Shown here: positions 7,512-13,592 of the stretch, one piece after another | Position numbering within the stretch: the stretch's first letter is position 1 | Layout: every line of letters begins with the position of its first letter | From: an uncultured Collinsella sp. | GTDB taxonomy: Bacteria > Actinomycetota > Coriobacteriia > Coriobacteriales > Coriobacteriaceae | Length of the DNA stretch: 13,636 nucleotides | Assembly (NCBI GenBank): GCA_900546085.1 | Contig: URBS01000049.1 | Location: forward strand, 1-13,636 | Direction: 5' to 3' | Program-made: the position numbers and the translations under genes | Notes under the pieces: model-generated | What the model was told of the DNA's origin: nothing | The model's input: only the letters and a program-made list of their open reading frames with translations | Database searches by the model: none

Positions 7512-7517
7512 AGTATA
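7512..7517 (-). promoter_or_regulatory. Possible -10 box of the ROK gene
   Basis: On the minus strand TATACT (plus 7512-7517) lies about 39 bp before the ATG, downstream of the aminotransferase terminator. No good -35 hexamer is seen 16-18 bp further upstream, so the call is weak. Confidence 0.35.
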
Positions 7518-7546
7518 GCGCTCTAAAAAATAAATGAGCTCGCTAT

Positions 7547-7588
7547 AAAAAGAAACCTCGTGACCCAACGGGTTCGCGAGGTTTCTTT
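7547..7588 (-). terminator. Terminator of the aminotransferase gene
   Basis: On the minus strand AAAGAAACCTCG pairs with CGAGGTTTCTTT (plus 7577-7588 and 7549-7560), with further inner pairing of CCC with GGG around a short loop, followed by T residues (plus A-run from 7547). It lies 25 bp after the aminotransferase stop and separates it from the ROK gene. Confidence 0.85.
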
Positions 7589-7613
7589 AGTGTCTTTAGT
7601 TACTGGGTCGTCC

Positions 7614-8795
7614 TTACCCGCGCGGCTCGATTTTATCACGCAGAGACTTGAGGTTCTCCAGCGCCGCGTTGAGCGTCTCGTCACGCTTGGCAAAGTGGAA
7701 ACGGATCAGATGGTTGACGGGCTCGCGGAAGAAGCTCGATCCGGGAACAGCGCCCACGCCCACCTTAGACGCGAGGTCCTCACAGAAGTCAAGGTCGCTG
7801 TCATAGCCAAACTCCGAGATATCCATCATCACGTAGTAGGCGCCCTGCGGCACGTTATGCTCAAGACCGATGCTGTCGAGTCCCTGGCAGAACAGGTCGC
7901 GCTTGGCGGTATAGAGGTCAAGGACCTCATCGTAATAGCTGTCGTCGAAGTTGAGGGCGGTGACGACGGCTTCCTGCAGGGGAGCGGCGGCACCCACGGT
8001 GAGGAAGTCGTGGACCTTCTTGATGCGCTCGGTGATTTCGGCGGGAGCGATGGTGTAGCCCAGACGCCAGCCGGTGATGGAGTACGTCTTAGACAGTGAA
8101 CTGCAGCTGATGGTGCGCTCAAACATGCCGGGCAGCGTGGCCATGTACACGTGCTCGTGGGGCGCGTAGACGATGTGCTCGTAGACTTCGTCGGTGATGC
8201 AGTAGGCGTCGTACTTTTTGCAGAGGTCGGCGATAAAGGTGAGCTCCTCGCGCGTAAAGACCTTGCCGCAGGGGTTGGAAGGGTTGCACAGGACGATGGC
8301 TTTGGGGTCGTTGTCGCGGAAGGCCGCCTCAAGCACCTCACGGTCAAAGTCGAAAGCGGGCGGGTTGAGCGGCACATAGATGGGCTCGGCACCCGAAAGG
8401 ATCGTGTCGGCGCCGTAGTTCTCGTAGAACGGCGAGAAGATGACGACCTTGTCGCCGGGGTTCGTGATCGTCATCATGGCGGCCATCATGGCTTCGGTGG
8501 AGCCGCAGGTGACCACGATGTTCTCGTTGGGGTTGATCGATATGCCCATAAAGCGCTCCTGCTTGGCGGCAAGCGCCTCACGCATGGCCTGGGAGCCCCA
8601 GGTGATGGAGTACTGGTGGTAAAGCGGCTTGGGGTCGGTGGCAATGGTGCTGAGGCTATCGAGCAGCTGCGCCGGGGGATCGAAGTCAGGGAAGCCCTGC
8701 GACAGGTTGACGGCGCCATACTTGTTGGAGATGCGCGTCATGCGGCGGATGACCGAATCGGTAAACGTTGCCGTGCGGTTGGAGAGTTCTTTCAT
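7614..8795 (-). CDS. PLP-dependent aminotransferase, class I/II
   Basis: Fold-type I transaminase moving an amino group between an amino acid and a 2-oxo acid. 393 residues from the ATG at 8795, chosen because AAAGGA (8801-8806) is well placed; the in-frame ATG at 8813 would add six residues but has no ribosome-binding site. Motifs: LSQGFPDFDPP (31-41), NPSNPCGKV (171-179), TDEVY (201-205, Asp binding the PLP ring nitrogen), SSLSKTYSITGWRLGY (232-247) with the Schiff-base Lys at 236, and a C-terminal LIRFHFAK with the likely carboxylate-binding Arg. The QGFPDF signature fits the branch that includes kynurenine/glutamine and methionine aminotransferases; substrate cannot be fixed from sequence alone. 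It appears monocistronic. Confidence 0.92.
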   Translation of the reverse strand: MKELSNRTATFTDSVIRRMTRISNKYGAVNLSQGFPDFDPPAQLLDSLSTIATDPKPLYHQYSITWGSQAMREALAAKQERFMGISINPNENIVVTCGSTEAMMAAMMTITNPGDKVVIFSPFYENYGADTILSGAEPIYVPLNPPAFDFDREVLEAAFRDNDPKAIVLCNPSNPCGKVFTREELTFIADLCKKYDAYCITDEVYEHIVYAPHEHVYMATLPGMFERTISCSSLSKTYSITGWRLGYTIAPAEITERIKKVHDFLTVGAAAPLQEAVVTALNFDDSYYDEVLDLYTAKRDLFCQGLDSIGLEHNVPQGAYYVMMDISEFGYDSDLDFCEDLASKVGVGAVPGSSFFREPVNHLIRFHFAKRDETLNAALENLKSLRDKIEPRG

Positions 8796-8879
8796 GCCGG
8801 TCCTTTCGAGCATTTGCAGTGGGGCAAGTTTACTCCTATGAAACCGGTGGGAAATGCTCGAAATGGTCTCGAAAAACTC

Positions 8880-8898
8880 TTTTCAAAATTCTTGAAAA
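8880..8898. promoter_or_regulatory. Small inverted repeat between divergent units
   Basis: TTTTCAA (8880-8886) and TTGAAAA (8892-8898) are perfect inverted repeats with a 5-nt centre, between the aminotransferase start and the tRNA promoter. It is the AT-richest spot in the gap. It could be an operator or an upstream promoter element; no regulator family is suggested. Confidence 0.25.
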
Positions 8899-8905
8899 TT
8901 AGGGC

Positions 8906-8934
8906 TTGCATCGCGTGGCGTTCCTTGCAATAAT
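8906..8934 (+). promoter_or_regulatory. Predicted promoter of the tRNA-His/tRNA-Lys unit
   Basis: TTGCAT (8906-8911), a 17-nt spacer and AATAAT (8929-8934), followed by a start point near 8941, about 20 nt before tRNA-His. Spacing is optimal and both boxes are close to consensus. Confidence 0.7.
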
Positions 8935-8960
8935 AGTCGAGCGCGAAGCGCACAGGACAC

Positions 8961-9038
8961 GGTGGGTGTAGCTCAGTTGGCTAGAGCGACGGGTTGTGGT
9001 CCCGTAGGTCGAGGGTTCGAGTCCCTTTACCCACCCCA
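8961..9038 (+). tRNA. tRNA-His (anticodon GTG)
   Basis: A full cloverleaf can be drawn: acceptor GTGGGTG with TACCCAC, D-arm GCTC/GAGC, anticodon stem CGGG/CCCG around loop TTGTGGT (anticodon GTG), and T-arm GAGGG/CCCTT with TTCGAGT. The histidine identity elements are present: G-1 at 8961 opposite discriminator C73 at 9035. The CCA tail is encoded (9036-9038). Confidence 0.97.
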
Positions 9039-9060
9039 GTTCTTGCTTCGTGTTGATATC

Positions 9061-9133
9061 GGGTCGTTAGCTCAGTTGGTAGAGCAGGGGACTCTTAATC
9101 CCAAGGTCCAGGGTTCGACCCCCTGACGGCCCA
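9061..9133 (+). tRNA. tRNA-Lys (anticodon CTT)
   Basis: Cloverleaf: acceptor GGGTCGT with ACGGCCC (one T-G wobble), D-arm GCTC/GAGC, anticodon stem GGGGA with TCCCA around CTCTTAA (anticodon CTT), and T-arm CAGGG/CCCTG with loop TTCGACC. Discriminator A is 9133. The next bases are CCC, so CCA is not encoded and must be added by nucleotidyltransferase, unlike the neighbouring tRNA-His 22 bp upstream. Its 3' end is duplicated 183 bp downstream. Confidence 0.97.
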
Positions 9134-9204
9134 CCCAAAGATGATTAAGACGGTCAACGAAGGTTGGCCGTCTTTTTTTGTTGACCTTTCATGGGGTCGA
9201 ACCC
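9119..9204 (+). repeat. tRNA-Lys 3' end/terminator direct repeat, copy 1
   Basis: This 86-nt unit starts in the T-arm of the functional tRNA-Lys at CCCCCTGACGGCCCACC, covers the terminator and ends at GGGGTCGAACCC. It matches copy 2 (9302-9385) at about 79 of 86 aligned positions, with two single-base gaps. Weaker similarity continues for about 11 bp beyond both copies. Confidence 0.9.
9147..9179 (+). terminator. Terminator of the tRNA unit
   Basis: AAGACGGTCAAC (9147-9158) pairs with GTTGGCCGTCTT (9163-9174), one T-G wobble, 4-nt loop, followed by a run of T to 9179. It begins 13 bp after tRNA-Lys. Confidence 0.92.
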
Positions 9205-9301
9205 GTCGGGGCGCGGAGCTGAGGAAATGCGTGAGCATTTACCAGCGCAGCGCGCAAGGCGCCTTGGCGCCGCAGCGGCCGCCTGCGCAGCAGGCTGACC
9301 C
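9205..9301. repeat. GC-rich palindrome cluster between the two repeat copies
   Basis: About 97 bp of GC-rich sequence holding closely packed palindromes: AAATGC-GTGA-GCATTT (9225-9240), CAAGGCGCCTTG (9255-9266), two GGCGCC boxes (9258-9263, 9266-9271) and GCCTGC-GCA-GCAGGC (9281-9295). No coding frame is supported. It may be left-over mobile-element or repetitive sequence. Confidence 0.55.
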
Positions 9302-9385
9302 CCCCCTGACGGCCCACCAAAGCAAGTTAAGACGGTCAACGAAAGTTGGCCGTCTTTTTTGTTGACCTTTCATGGGGTCGAACCC
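9302..9385 (+). repeat. tRNA-Lys 3' end/terminator direct repeat, copy 2
   Basis: An 84-nt second copy of the acceptor 3' strand, discriminator, downstream hairpin and flank of tRNA-Lys, without the remaining tRNA body. It looks like the attR-type remnant left when an element integrates at a tRNA 3' end, or like a local duplication with loss of the tRNA 5' part. Confidence 0.88.
9329..9360 (+). terminator. Duplicate copy of the tRNA terminator
   Basis: AAGACGGTCAAC (9329-9340) with GTTGGCCGTCTT (9345-9356), loop GAAA, six T to 9360. Same stem as 9147-9179; only a loop base and T-run length differ. It would act as a back-up stop. Confidence 0.85.
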
Positions 9386-9416
9386 GAAAGGGCACGGCCG
9401 CTTTCACAGATCGAGT

Positions 9417-9791
9417 CTACCCTGGGGATCGGTGAAACCGGCGCGTCTGCACGGCGAAGTATGCCTGTGCGAGCGCGATTTCTTGCTTGTTTGAATCTCC
9501 GTTTTGGGCGATTAAATAGCATGCATAGCGCGTAAGCTTGTAGTCTTTAAACGCGCGAGCGGCGACACCGGCAGTTATCATTTTCGTGGTGTCACGAAAA
9601 TGGGAATCAACTGGAGTTTTGTTTGTTTCGCACGAGACTTTTGCCCTCTTAACAACTTCGGCAAAGTTCTCCCATCGAGTGTATCCCATGGGTTCCATTA
9701 AATCGCGTGCGAGCCAATACTCAACGCCGTCTTCCACATTGGCGTAGCTATCAAGTTCGACACGCCACTTCTCGATATCTCTACTGTCCAT
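9417..9791 (-). pseudogene. DinD-like (BRO-N-type) protein, C-terminally truncated
   Basis: 124 residues resembling the N-terminal half of DinD, the damage-inducible protein that in E. coli antagonises RecA filaments. The match is clear in WLARDLMEPMGYTRWENF (26-43), VVKRAKVSC and especially RYACYLIAQNGDSNKQEIAL followed by AQAYFAVQTRR. DinD proteins have about 270 residues; here similarity stops right after QTRR and the frame ends with an unrelated FHRSPG tail. Downstream bases in any frame do not restore DinD and merge within about 20 bp into the flank of repeat copy 2, so the 3' half was deleted. The 5' end looks intact: GGAGG (9796-9800) is 4 nt before the ATG, so the fragment could still be translated. 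No LexA-type operator was seen upstream. DinD genes are often carried by mobile elements. Confidence 0.8.
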
Positions 9792-9874
9792 ATCTCCTCC
9801 TCGCTGATCTATTGTCTATGCGCGCTTTGCCCGCTCTGTACTCAGAATAAGGATACGCTGCCGTGCGGACACGA

Positions 9875-9910
9875 ATGGGCCCCGTGCCACTTCGAGGTCA
9901 CGGGGCCCAT
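9875..9910. other. Strong hairpin downstream of the flavoprotein gene
   Basis: ATGGGCCCCGTG (9875-9886) and CACGGGGCCCAT (9899-9910) are perfect 12-bp inverted repeats with a 12-nt loop, 42 bp after the flavoprotein stop on the minus strand. No T-run follows in either direction. It probably serves as a terminator or mRNA 3'-end stabiliser for the flavoprotein transcript. Confidence 0.5.
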
Positions 9911-9952
9911 AGATATCGATTAGTTGTGCTCTGCTCTAGATAGGTGTCCAGT

Positions 9953-11479
9953 TTAATTCGATCGATAGTGCGAACCCAGGCTTTCGGTCCGCTTGCGCAT
10001 GGCTTTGACCATCTCCGTTGCCAGCTGATTCTGCGATTGCAGGCGGGCGAGGGCTGCGATCTCGCTGTCATTGGCATGCGGCTTGCTCAGCGCCGTTGCC
10101 TCGTCTTGCAGGCTTTCAAGCTGTTGAAGAGCCTTGGATAGACCTGCTTCGGTCCTGTTGATCATGCAATAGGTACTCATCGTGTGCTTAAGGCTGTGTG
10201 TCAGGCGTTCGGCATCTGTTGTGGCAATGCCATACTGAGGGAGGGCGATATCCATCGGAGCGGCCGCCTCGGGAGCGTCCAGCGCTGCTTGGGCTGCCGA
10301 TGCGCCCGCGATGCGCCCAAACACGATGCCGTTGGCGCTTGACAAGCCGCCGATGCGGTCGGCGCCGTGCATGCCGCCTGTTGCCTCACCGCAGGCGAAG
10401 AGGCCCTCAATGCCCGTGTACGCGGTCATGTCGATCTTGATACCGCCGTTAGCGGCGTGGGCATACATCGCAACGCGCATCTCGTCAGTCGGGGCGATGC
10501 CGTGCTCGTCTTGCAGCCAGGTGGCAAAGGTCTGCACAAACTCTGGGACATCCTCGCGAGGGAAGTCGTAGTGGAGCGCCAGTCCTTCGACACCTGTCTG
10601 ATCGATGACGAGATCGATAGCGCGGGAGGCCAAGCGTGACGTGAAGGGACCATATCCAGAGCGCTGCTCGAGCAGGTCGTCCAGCTTGTCGTCGGCAATA
10701 TCTACCGGTTGGTCTACATGTACGTAGCGCCAGGTTTTCTCGTTGAAGACCAGGTTGCGCTTGGGCTCGATGAAGCCGGGCATCATCTGCATGAACTCTA
10801 TATTAGTAAGTGTTGCGCCGTGCGCCAGCGCGATGGCCTGCGAGGAGCTGAGCACATCGGCGGAAGTGAGGCTTCGCTCGAACAGGCCACCCGTGCCGCC
10901 CGCAGCGATGATAGTGGCCTTGGCTGCCATAGGCACGAGATGCTCGTTTGCGCGGTCGTAGAGCACGGCGCCGGTAATCTTTCCGATTGTGTCCTCAACA
11001 AGGTCGATAAGTTCGTGGCGGGGGAGCAGGCGAATGCCGAGAGACTCGATCTGGGCCGTACACGCGTCCTCAAGCGGCTTGCGGGTGAGGCCGCGCCACA
11101 TACGCGTCTTATGGTCAAAGCAGGGGATAAACTGCTTCTGCTGGGCGCTTTCGGCACTTTGCGGACGCTGGAGCTCAACACCTAGATCCTGCTCGAGCCA
11201 TTGGATGGCCTGAGGAATACCGTGGACAAACGTATGGACGAGCGTAGGGTCGGCAGCACCGCCGCCGACGGCCTGGATGGTGTCGATGAGGTCCTGCTCG
11301 TCGCCCTCGTCGACGGGGCCAATAAGGCCCAGACCCCAGGTGCCCGGGAAAAAGCTCGATCCACTCATAGTCTTGCCGGCGCTTGCCACAGCGACGGTTG
11401 CGCCCGTGCGTGCCGCTTCGAAGGCGGCGCAAAGGCCCGCAATGCCAGATCCAATTACCAGTACATCAGTCGATTCCAT
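9953..11479 (-). CDS. FAD-dependent oxidoreductase, fumarate reductase/L-aspartate oxidase-like flavoprotein
   Basis: 508 residues from the ATG at 11479, chosen because AAAGGA (11485-11490) is 5 nt upstream; a longer in-frame reading to 11536 has no such site. N-terminal Rossmann FAD motif DVLVIGSGIAGLCAAFEA (5-22) and second FAD element IIAAGGTGGLF (190-200). The substrate-domain residues of the SdhA/FrdA/NadB family are present: SRAI with Arg286, HAANGG with His341, and HGADRIGG with Arg375, the last within CGEATGGMHGADRIGGLSSA. The C-terminal helical part (SLKHTMSTYCMINR) also fits. The AADATG block typical of NadB is replaced by FDHKTRMWRGL, and nadA/nadC are absent nearby, so L-aspartate oxidase is only one option; a soluble fumarate/enoate-type reductase is another. 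No signal peptide, no heme or Fe-S partner is seen. Confidence 0.85.
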   Translation of the reverse strand: MESTDVLVIGSGIAGLCAAFEAARTGATVAVASAGKTMSGSSFFPGTWGLGLIGPVDEGDEQDLIDTIQAVGGGAADPTLVHTFVHGIPQAIQWLEQDLGVELQRPQSAESAQQKQFIPCFDHKTRMWRGLTRKPLEDACTAQIESLGIRLLPRHELIDLVEDTIGKITGAVLYDRANEHLVPMAAKATIIAAGGTGGLFERSLTSADVLSSSQAIALAHGATLTNIEFMQMMPGFIEPKRNLVFNEKTWRYVHVDQPVDIADDKLDDLLEQRSGYGPFTSRLASRAIDLVIDQTGVEGLALHYDFPREDVPEFVQTFATWLQDEHGIAPTDEMRVAMYAHAANGGIKIDMTAYTGIEGLFACGEATGGMHGADRIGGLSSANGIVFGRIAGASAAQAALDAPEAAAPMDIALPQYGIATTDAERLTHSLKHTMSTYCMINRTEAGLSKALQQLESLQDEATALSKPHANDSEIAALARLQSQNQLATEMVKAMRKRTESLGSHYRSN

Positions 11480-11663
11480 CGGATTCCTTTCTCGTCCGGC
11501 GCATTGTCGCACGGGTGATCGGCAATGGGGCCGCAAAGACTCGGCAAATCGGTAAAGGGCAAATATGACAGGTGGGCGTCGTGGACGCTCTGACGCTCCA
11601 TCTCATCACATCTCGTATTTCGCCCCAACTGATATATCGGCATTAGCTATCCTGCGACAGCGC

Positions 11664-11700
11664 AAACAAAAAGAGCCGCTACCCGGGTGGGTAGCGGCTC
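11664..11700 (-). terminator. Terminator of the scaffold/GGGtGRT operon
   Basis: Perfect 12-bp stem GAGCCGCTACCC (11673-11684) with GGGTAGCGGCTC (11689-11700) and a 4-nt loop. On the minus strand it is followed by TTTTTGTTT. It lies 35 bp after the stop of the GGGtGRT gene. Confidence 0.93.
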
Positions 11701-11735
11701 CAAAGCTCAACTATGTGAGCATCGCGCGGGCGCGA

Positions 11736-12740
11736 TTAGGCCTTGAGGGCCTCCTCGACGGCGACAGCGCAGGCGACGGTGGCACCGACCATGGGGTTGT
11801 TGCCCATGCCGATGAGACCCATCATGTCGACGTGCGCAGGCACGGAGGAAGAACCGGCGAACTGGGCGTCGGAGTGCATACGGCCCATGGTGTCGGTCAT
11901 GCCGTAAGAGGCAGGGCCGGCGCCCATGTTGTCCGGGTGCAGGGTACGGCCAGTGCCGCCACCAGAAGCGACGGAGAAGTACTTCTTGCCAGCCTCGAGG
12001 CGCTCCTTCTTGTAGGTGCCAGCGACGGGGTGCTGGAAGCGCGTGGGGTTGGTGGAGTTACCGGTGATCGAGATGTCGACGTTCTCGTGCCACATGATGG
12101 CAACGCCCTCGCGGACGTCGTCGGAGCCGTAGCAGTTAACGGCAGCGCGGGGACCATCGGAGTAGGGGATGGTCTCGACGACCTTGAGCTCGCCCGTGTA
12201 GTAGTCGAACTGGGTCTTCACATAGGTGAAGCCGTTGATGCGGGCGATGATCTGAGCAGCGTCCTTGCCCAGACCGTTCAGGATAACGCGCAGCGGCTTC
12301 TTGCGAGCCTTGTTGGCGTTCAGAGCCAGGCCGATAGCACCCTCAGCGGCAGCGAAGGACTCGTGGCCGGCCAGGAAGGCGAAGCACTCGGTGTCGTCGG
12401 AGAGCAGCATAGCGCCCAGGTTGCCGTGGCCCAGACCGACCTTGCGGTCCTCGGCGACGGAGCCGGGAACGGTGAAGGCCTGGATGCCCTCGCCGATGAT
12501 GGCGGCAGCCTCAGAAGCAGTCTTGGCGCCACGCTTGACAGCGAGAGCGCAGCCGAGGGTGTAGGCCCACTCGGCGTTCTGGAAGGCGATGGACTGGGTG
12601 TTGTTGACGATCTCACGCGGGTTGAAGCCCTTGTCGGTGCAGATCTGCAGAGCTTCCTCGAGGGAGGCGATGTCGTTGTCGGCGAGGCACTTGTTGATCT
12701 TGTCAGCGCGGCGCTCGTAACCTTCGAACGTAACAGTCAT
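11736..12740 (-). CDS. GGGtGRT protein
   Basis: 334 residues. It belongs to the conserved family named for its GGGtGRT motif, here SGGGTGRTLHPDNMGAGPAS with GGGTGRT at 260-266. Other conspicuous blocks are GHGNLGAMLLSDDTECFAFLA (104-124, Gly/His-rich), HENVDISITGNSTNPTRFQHP (218-238), and the glycine-rich end VDMMGLIGMGNNPMVGATVA (304-323). No signal peptide or membrane helix is seen. The family occurs mostly in anaerobic bacteria; I know of no established reaction. It starts 18 bp after the scaffold gene and has its own Shine-Dalgarno (GGAGG, 12750-12754), and both share a terminator, so they form an operon. The pairing with an Fe-S scaffold-like protein suggests a metal-cluster or redox role, but that is inference. 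Cysteines (18, 34, 64, 119, 203, 324) form no classical CxxC cluster-binding motif. Confidence 0.92.
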   Translation of the reverse strand: MTVTFEGYERRADKINKCLADNDIASLEEALQICTDKGFNPREIVNNTQSIAFQNAEWAYTLGCALAVKRGAKTASEAAAIIGEGIQAFTVPGSVAEDRKVGLGHGNLGAMLLSDDTECFAFLAGHESFAAAEGAIGLALNANKARKKPLRVILNGLGKDAAQIIARINGFTYVKTQFDYYTGELKVVETIPYSDGPRAAVNCYGSDDVREGVAIMWHENVDISITGNSTNPTRFQHPVAGTYKKERLEAGKKYFSVASGGGTGRTLHPDNMGAGPASYGMTDTMGRMHSDAQFAGSSSVPAHVDMMGLIGMGNNPMVGATVACAVAVEEALKA

Positions 12741-12758
12741 AGTTATTTCCCTCCCTTT

Positions 12759-13493
12759 CTACTCGTGAACCGGGAACACGCTGGCGACGGAGTGAGTCTC
12801 CTCGTCGGTGCGCGGGTCGATGTACTTGGCAGCGTTCTCCCACTGACCATAGTGGCCCATAGCGCCAGCGATGGCCTCCTCGGGGGTCTTGCCGGCCTTG
12901 ACGGCGTCGGTGAACTTGCCGAGGTTCAGGAACTCGAAAGCGATGATCTCGTTCTTGTCGTTGAGAGCCATGCGGGTGACGTAGCCCTGAGCGAGCTCGA
13001 GGTAACGAGCGCCCTTGGCCTTGGTGCCGAACATGGTGCCGACCTGAGAGCGAAGGCCCTTGCCGAGGTCGTCGAGGGAGGCGCCCACGGGCAGGCCGCC
13101 CTCGGAGAACGCGGTCTGGCTGCGGCCGTAAACGATCTGCAGGAAGATCTCGCGCATAGCAACGTTGATGGCGTCGCAGACGAGGTCGGTGTTGAGGGCC
13201 TCGAGGATGGTCTTACCGGGAAGGATCTCGGAAGCCATGGCGGCAGAGTGGGTCATGCCCGAGCAGCCGATGGTCTCAACGAGGGCCTCCTCGATGATGC
13301 CGTCCTTGACGTTCAGCGTGAGCTTGCAGGCGCCCTGCTGAGGTGCGCACCAACCCACACCGTGCGTAAGACCGGAGATGTCGGAAATCTCCTTAGCCTG
13401 GACCCACTTGCCCTCCTCGGGGATGGGTGCGGGGCCGTGGTATGCACCCTTGGCAACGGGGCACATGTTCTCCACTTCCTGTGAGTACTGCAT
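12759..13493 (-). CDS. NifU/IscU-like iron-sulfur cluster assembly scaffold homologue
   Basis: 244 residues from the ATG at 13493, which has AGGAG (13498-13502) 4 nt upstream; an in-frame reading to 13577 would add 28 Arg-rich residues with no ribosome-binding support. The central part resembles the IscU/NifU N-terminal fold: GACKLTLNVKDGIIEEA (55-71) parallels the first IscU cysteine region, and TIGCSGMTHSAAMASEILPGK (75-94... Lys after PG) parallels the second. After GKTILEALNTD the usual HCSxLA third-cysteine block is absent; Cys106 in LVCDAIN lies nearby instead. An additional C-terminal region (about 125-244), including KGLRSQVGTMFG and GHYGQWENAAKYIDPRTDEE, is not part of classical IscU. 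It is the first gene of an operon with the GGGtGRT protein. A role in Fe-S cluster handling is likely from family, not proven. Confidence 0.87.
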   Translation of the reverse strand: MQYSQEVENMCPVAKGAYHGPAPIPEEGKWVQAKEISDISGLTHGVGWCAPQQGACKLTLNVKDGIIEEALVETIGCSGMTHSAAMASEILPGKTILEALNTDLVCDAINVAMREIFLQIVYGRSQTAFSEGGLPVGASLDDLGKGLRSQVGTMFGTKAKGARYLELAQGYVTRMALNDKNEIIAFEFLNLGKFTDAVKAGKTPEEAIAGAMGHYGQWENAAKYIDPRTDEETHSVASVFPVHE

Positions 13494-13528
13494 GCCTCTC
13501 CTCTCTATCGTGTTGGCGTCCCGTCTGG

Positions 13529-13568
13529 GGGTCGTGGCTGGCGATTGCCGGGCGACCCTTCGAAAGGG
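13529..13568 (-). other. Two overlapping hairpins in the operon leader
   Basis: GGGTCG (13529-13534) pairs with CGACCC (13553-13558), enclosing CTGGC-GATT-GCCGG (13538-13551). An alternative small hairpin CCCTT-CGA-AAGGG (13556-13568) overlaps its base, so the two are mutually exclusive. They lie between the predicted -10 and the scaffold start. This may be a regulatory leader or chance in GC-rich DNA. Confidence 0.3.
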
Positions 13569-13586
13569 ACATGACATGCAGCCCCT

Positions 13587-13592
13587 ATAATA
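13587..13592 (-). promoter_or_regulatory. Possible -10 box of the scaffold/GGGtGRT operon
   Basis: TATTAT on the minus strand about 94 bp before the scaffold ATG. No convincing -35 hexamer lies 16-18 bp upstream. The same bases read CTATAAT on the plus strand, also without a -35 box. Confidence 0.3.

Noticed and set aside
9141..9365. Short frames within the tRNA-Lys downstream repeats
   Set aside because: They span terminators and palindromes and parts of the translation only mirror the duplicated tRNA sequence.
9205..9385. CRISPR array or second functional tRNA
   Set aside because: Only two repeat copies exist with one spacer, and copy 2 lacks the acceptor 5' strand, D-arm and anticodon arm.
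11565..13484. 639-codon plus-strand frame covering the scaffold/GGGtGRT operon
   Set aside because: It is antisense to two recognisable proteins, runs through their intergenic gap and a terminator, and its Val/Gly/Asp-rich translation resembles no known protein.
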